64,000 bases of DNA. Origin: Leptolyngbya sp. O-77. Lineage in GTDB: Bacteria > Cyanobacteriota > Cyanobacteriia > Elainellales > Elainellaceae. Shown here piece by piece: positions 60,337 through 64,000 of the stretch; position 1 is the first letter of the stretch; each line of letters opens with the position of its first letter. A model generated the notes under the pieces. That model was not told where the DNA came from and did no database searches. It worked only from the letters and a program-made list of their open reading frames with translations. The DNA lies in NCBI RefSeq assembly GCF_001548395.1, contig NZ_AP017367.1:2207001-2271000 (forward strand), in the 5' to 3' direction. The position numbers were made by a program, and so were the translations under genes.

Positions 60337-60969
60337 TTACGCCTTCACGCCCTCTTTCCCATACCAATCCCCACACACACTGCCCTCTGGCCCGCTGGGA
60401 TGTAGACCACAGCAGAGCCAGTGAATGCCCGTGCTGCCCTCGTAGGCATAGCCGTGGTAGTGGGTGCAGCCTTCGCAGGCGGGTGGACGGGGGCGGGGAC
60501 GCAGGAGATCCTGGCTTTGGGCGGTGGCTTCGTGGTTTGCCTGAAGAAAAATTTGGTAGAGCGGGTTGCTGCGATAGGCGGGGTCTTCGGAGACGTACCA
60601 GGTGACGAGCAGGTGATGGTCGGGAGCGATCGCCTGGCCCCACGCCACCACAGGCACCTCTAGCTGCACCAAGAGGCCGCCCACAAAGTCAGGATTGGGG
60701 TCTGGCAGTTGCGATAGCACTGAACCGCGCACCAGAAAAGCATCTTCTAGCACCAGTCCAATCGCCGGGGCGATCGCCGCTTTTGCCCCATCTGCACTGG
60801 CAAACCGCACCATCACCCGACCGCGATAGCGATTTTGGTGGGCCTGGTGCTGAATCCAGCGATCGCCCACCTGTAGCTCGATTTGGCGATCGATCGATTG
60901 AACCTGGGCAAGTCCACTGCGGCTAAAGCGCCAGATTTGGTCGGTGGGGATGGGCTGAACGCAAGACAT
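60337..60969 (-). CDS. Hypothetical protein with C-terminal Cys/His cluster
   Basis: A 210-residue protein. The first 150 residues are a mixed soluble domain (RVMVRFASADGAKAA, VQLEVPVVAWGQAI) I do not recognise. The C terminus carries CEGCTHYHG, then WLCCGLHPSGPEGSVCGDW, giving five Cys and nearby His that could bind zinc or an Fe-S cluster (inference). It lies 87 bases after the metallophosphoesterase gene on the same strand and may be co-transcribed. Confidence 0.7.
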   Translation of the reverse strand: MSCVQPIPTDQIWRFSRSGLAQVQSIDRQIELQVGDRWIQHQAHQNRYRGRVMVRFASADGAKAAIAPAIGLVLEDAFLVRGSVLSQLPDPNPDFVGGLLVQLEVPVVAWGQAIAPDHHLLVTWYVSEDPAYRSNPLYQIFLQANHEATAQSQDLLRPRPRPPACEGCTHYHGYAYEGSTGIHWLCCGLHPSGPEGSVCGDWYGKEGVKA

Positions 60970-61056
60970 AATAAGGCTTGAAAATCAGGGTTCAGGAGTC
61001 CGGTTTCAGGGCTGAAATCTTTCTCTTGAGGGGCCAGGTGAGCGGGGTTTGGGCCG

Positions 61057-62046
61057 TCAGGCGATCGCCTCCGATTCTTCTCGTTCTTCGATGGCGGGCG
61101 CGTTTTGCTGATAAAACACCTGTTTGGAGTGAATCGCGCAATCTTGATTGAGCCAGACCAGCGATGCCTGAAAGACTTTGCCCTGCCGCAGCGTGACGAG
61201 AGAAAAGTTTCGCAGGCAATCTTCTTCAATAGACACAATGCGGGGCACACAGGCGGCATTGAGGTAAACCGTTCCAGCGGGGTCGATATGCAGCGGGCGG
61301 CGAAGCTGGGTTTTGGTGTGGCGCAGGGAGTGGTGCATGTGCCCAAAGGCGACCAGGGGAACGGATTTGCCCAGGGCGCGGGTGCGGGCGATCGCCGCTG
61401 CCAGATCCGGATCGCCGTGGTCGCCGCCGATGGGTTTCCAGTCTTTGCCGCAGGGATCTTCTGGGGCGCTGCCCAATCCCAGAGGTCCACAGTGACCAAT
61501 GAACAGAATAGTGTTATGGGCCGCAGCCTGCGCCGCAGCAACAATGCGCTCGGTAGATTCCTGGAAACTGCGAACCCCGTAGCGGCTGGCATAGAAATCT
61601 TCATTTTTCCACTGGGAGCCGCCCCAGCTAAAGGGTCGCCCGCCGACGACCGATAGCCCCAGCGCAGGAAAGTCCAAATAGCTGTAGCCCACATGGGTTT
61701 CGCCCAGCAGGTCTAGCTGCTGCTGCACGCGGTCTTCTACCTTAGGATCGTAGGGGCGCTTGCTGCGGCCCCAGTCGGTGGCAGTGTACCAGGCATCATG
61801 GTTGCCGAGGATAACGGCCTTGGGAATCGACATCGCGGCGATCGCCCGCACAATGCCCACCGCCTCGTTGCCAAAATCCCCCACCAGCAGCACCAGATCC
61901 ACCCCCATCCGCCGCAGCGCCCGCTCATCCTGCGCGTCCCACTGGTCATGCACATCTCCCACCACGGCGATCGTAAGCGTCTCAGGCATTCCCGATGCGC
62001 TCCCCTGCCCTTGCTCTGTCATAGCTGCGTCCTCGCTGGTCTCCAT
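61057..62046 (-). CDS. Metallophosphoesterase (cyanobacterial/plant TIGR04168-like)
   Basis: A 329-residue calcineurin-like phosphoesterase. All metal-site motifs are present: GDVHDQW, GDFGNE, GNHDAWY, FIGHCGPLG and FGHMHH. An insertion with KPIGGDHGDPDLAAAIARTR fits the TIGR04168 group shared by cyanobacteria and plants. The substrate is not established. The start may be Met1 or Met9 (MTEQGQG). It follows the penicillin-binding protein gene with a 50-base gap. Confidence 0.87.
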   Translation of the reverse strand: METSEDAAMTEQGQGSASGMPETLTIAVVGDVHDQWDAQDERALRRMGVDLVLLVGDFGNEAVGIVRAIAAMSIPKAVILGNHDAWYTATDWGRSKRPYDPKVEDRVQQQLDLLGETHVGYSYLDFPALGLSVVGGRPFSWGGSQWKNEDFYASRYGVRSFQESTERIVAAAQAAAHNTILFIGHCGPLGLGSAPEDPCGKDWKPIGGDHGDPDLAAAIARTRALGKSVPLVAFGHMHHSLRHTKTQLRRPLHIDPAGTVYLNAACVPRIVSIEEDCLRNFSLVTLRQGKVFQASLVWLNQDCAIHSKQVFYQQNAPAIEEREESEAIA

Positions 62047-62096
62047 TACCAGAATATCCAGCTTTCTGCCCCCAGCAGGCGGCCTCGATGCCTGCC

Positions 62097-64000
62097 TTAT
62101 TGAATAATCCGCCCCATATAGTCACCCCAAAGCTGGGCGGCCTGACCGCTGCTGCCCCCGGTGGGCGAGTTGTCGTCGTTGCCAAACCAAATTCCGGTGG
62201 TGATCTGGCGACTGGGCACATAGCCCACAAACCAGAGGTCGCGGTTGTCGTTGTTTGTGCCCGTTTTCCCCGCTTCGCCCAGTCCCAGATAGGCTGCACG
62301 ACCCGTGCCGTTGGACACCACGCCTTGCAGCAGGTCGGTCATGGTGCGGGCAATGTCGGCAGGCAGCACGGCTGTATTCGCCTGGGGCGTTTTGCTGGCA
62401 TCGTAAATCACGCGGCAACTTTGCACATCGTTGGGATCAGTGCAATCGCTGCTGTCTAGAATGCGCCGAACTGCGTGGGGGCGATTGCGAACGCCCTGAT
62501 TCGCCAGCACAGCGTAGGCCCCAGTTAGCTCTAGCAGCGTCACTTCGCTCTGCCCCAGCACCAGGCCAGGCACAGGATTCAGCGGCGAGGTGATGCCCAT
62601 GCGGCGGGCCGTCTCCACGATGTTATTCAGCCCAGCCTCGCGCCCCACCCGCAGCGCGATCACATTTTCTGACAGCGCCATGCCCGTATACATATCCGCA
62701 CTGCCGCTGCTGGTGCGTTCGCAGCCGCGAAAGGATTGCCCCTGCCAGGTCATTGGTTCGCAAGAAAAGGCGGTGTAGGGTGAGATGCCCTGTTCTAGAG
62801 CAGCGGTGTAGGCAAAGACTTTGAAGGTAGACCCCGGCTGTCGCAGGGCTTGAGTGGCTCGGTTGAACTGGCTCTCTTGAAAGTCTACGCCGCCCACCAG
62901 CGCCAGCACTTCGCCCGTGCGGCTATCCAGCGTGACCAGTGCGCCCTGGGAAAAGCCGGAGCCTGCGCCAACGGATTCAACCGTGCTGCGGAGGAGCCGT
63001 TCGGCTTCGCGCTGATAGCCCGGATCGAGGCTGCTTTCGACCACAAAGTTGCCTTCTTGGGCCAACTGGCTGCCCAGGAGTTCTTCTAGTTCGCTGAAGA
63101 CGTAGCTGGTAAAGTAGGGCGCAATGCTGCTGCGGAGTTCTTCCAGGGTTTCGGGGTTGATTTCGATGCGCGATCGCCGGGCCCGTTCTGCCTCTTCTAA
63201 GCTAATTTTGCCCTGGGCGGCCATGCGGTTGATGACGCGATCGCGCAATTGCACCGCTGTTTCATAATCCTGCACTGGGTTAAAGCTGTTGGGCGCGGGC
63301 AAGATCCCCACTAGCGTTGCTGCTTCCGAAAGCGTCAGTTCTTTAGCAGGCTTGCCGAAATAGTATTGAGCAGCATCTTCAAAGCCGTAGATGCCGTTGC
63401 CCAGATAGACCCGGTTGAGATATTCCAGCATTAAAAAGTCTTTGCTGTAGAATGTCTCCAGCTTGAGGGCGACGACGGCTTCCCGCAGCTTGCGTCCGGC
63501 GGAATCGGACGTGCCGACGTAATCCCGAAAGATATTGCGGGCAAGCTGCTGGGTGAGGGTGCTGCCGCCTTCGCGAATGCCGCCGCCGAGGATGTTGGTG
63601 ACCAGGGCCCGCAGGATGCCAATTGGGTCGATGCCCAAATGCCAGTAATAGCGGCTATCTTCGGAAGCAATAAGCGCGTCGGGCAGGTAGCGCGAAAAGT
63701 CAGAGAGGCGATCGCCCGTGGTGTGGGCCCGGGCCCGGGTCGGCGTAAGCGGCGTTGCGCCATCGCGGGCCATCACCATGACTGGCCCCTGCACCGAGGC
63801 AGGCAATGGACGCACCGAAAACTTCTGCCACTCCAGCCCAATCCACAGCGCCGTCAGCGCCGTCAGCCCAGTAAAGCCATACATGCCGTAGCGGGCTGCT
63901 TTGACGTAGACAGGCGGCGGATCGACATACTGAATCCGCACCGCAGAGGCCAGATCCGGCGGCCCCAGCGTAAACACATCGCCATGCCGCAGGGGAATTT
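62097..64000 (-). CDS. Class A penicillin-binding protein with N-terminal FHA-like domain (5-prime end outside window)
   Basis: A peptidoglycan glycosyltransferase/transpeptidase. The glycosyltransferase part shows EDSRYYWHLGIDPIG and EGGSTLTQQLARNIF. The transpeptidase part shows the SxxK motif PGSTFKVF, ALSENVIAL and GKTGTNNDNRD. One membrane helix (GFTGLTALTALWIG) precedes them. A GTG at 63977 could be read as the start, but the frame stays open to base 64000 and encodes IPLRHGDVFTLGPPDLASAV. This resembles the end of an FHA phosphopeptide-binding domain, as in some cyanobacterial PBPs, so the gene is partial. Confidence 0.9.
   Translation of the reverse strand, partial: IPLRHGDVFTLGPPDLASAVRIQYVDPPPVYVKAARYGMYGFTGLTALTALWIGLEWQKFSVRPLPASVQGPVMVMARDGATPLTPTRARAHTTGDRLSDFSRYLPDALIASEDSRYYWHLGIDPIGILRALVTNILGGGIREGGSTLTQQLARNIFRDYVGTSDSAGRKLREAVVALKLETFYSKDFLMLEYLNRVYLGNGIYGFEDAAQYYFGKPAKELTLSEAATLVGILPAPNSFNPVQDYETAVQLRDRVINRMAAQGKISLEEAERARRSRIEINPETLEELRSSIAPYFTSYVFSELEELLGSQLAQEGNFVVESSLDPGYQREAERLLRSTVESVGAGSGFSQGALVTLDSRTGEVLALVGGVDFQESQFNRATQALRQPGSTFKVFAYTAALEQGISPYTAFSCEPMTWQGQSFRGCERTSSGSADMYTGMALSENVIALRVGREAGLNNIVETARRMGITSPLNPVPGLVLGQSEVTLLELTGAYAVLANQGVRNRPHAVRRILDSSDCTDPNDVQSCRVIYDASKTPQANTAVLPADIARTMTDLLQGVVSNGTGRAAYLGLGEAGKTGTNNDNRDLWFVGYVPSRQITTGIWFGNDDNSPTGGSSGQAAQLWGDYMGRIIQ

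Overview
The window is chromosomal DNA of a cyanobacterium. Direct evidence: psbA (photosystem II D1), petH (ferredoxin-NADP reductase with a CpcD-like phycobilisome linker domain), cpcT (phycobiliprotein lyase), prk (Calvin cycle), a split pntA1/pntA2/pntB transhydrogenase, an SLH/OprB porin, and very many copies of the HIP1 palindrome GCGATCGC. Gene content and style suggest a filamentous Leptolyngbya/Thermoleptolyngbya-type organism, but the genus is inference. No CRISPR array, tRNA, rRNA, prophage or insertion sequence was seen.

Layout. (1) 1-17337, all minus strand: one giant ribosomal cluster reading rplC-rplD-rplW-rplB-rpsS-rplV-rpsC-rplP-rpmC-rpsQ-rplN-rplX-rplE-rpsH-rplF-rplR-rpsE-rplO-secY-adk-infA-rpmJ-rpsM-rpsK-rpoA-rplQ-truA-rplM-rpsI-rpmE-prfA. 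It is the standard fused S10-spc-alpha arrangement of cyanobacteria. The exception is adk, whose reading frame is broken twice in G runs. (2) 17.8-26.4 kb: a GNAT acetyltransferase, cpcT, a YgfZ-type folate-binding protein, a secreted M23 peptidase, birA and the pntA1-pntA2-pntB operon. (3) 27.3-33 kb: a DUF2808 secreted protein, a YiaA/B-like membrane protein, a divergent Zn/Mn ABC transporter (permease and ATPase on minus, binding protein on plus) and hemA. (4) 33.2-39.6 kb: psbA with promoter, leader hairpin and terminator, an acyltransferase, a 61-residue basic protein, an FAD oxidoreductase, a DUF3352 protein and a methyltransferase. (5) 39.6-42.5 kb: a damaged locus where a frameshifted fibro-slime-domain fragment runs in frame into a porin that has a signal peptide but no usable start codon. 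(6) 42.5-53.1 kb: gyrA, a very large PAS/GAF histidine kinase, a TenA-family protein, prk, and divergent petH. (7) 53.4-64 kb: a TpsB/ShlB outer-membrane transporter, small unknown genes, a DUF3611 membrane protein behind a second histidine kinase, a creatininase-family hydrolase, a Cys-rich unknown, a metallophosphoesterase, and a class A penicillin-binding protein that runs off the end with an FHA-like N terminus.

Most of the window is housekeeping or photosynthetic core, and I do not see a multi-gene unknown system. The observations most worth checking are the doubly frameshifted adk, the fibro-slime/porin fusion, a phased direct-repeat array between the divergent metal-transport genes, and a scatter of short tandem repeats (unit 11-19 bp) in and between genes.
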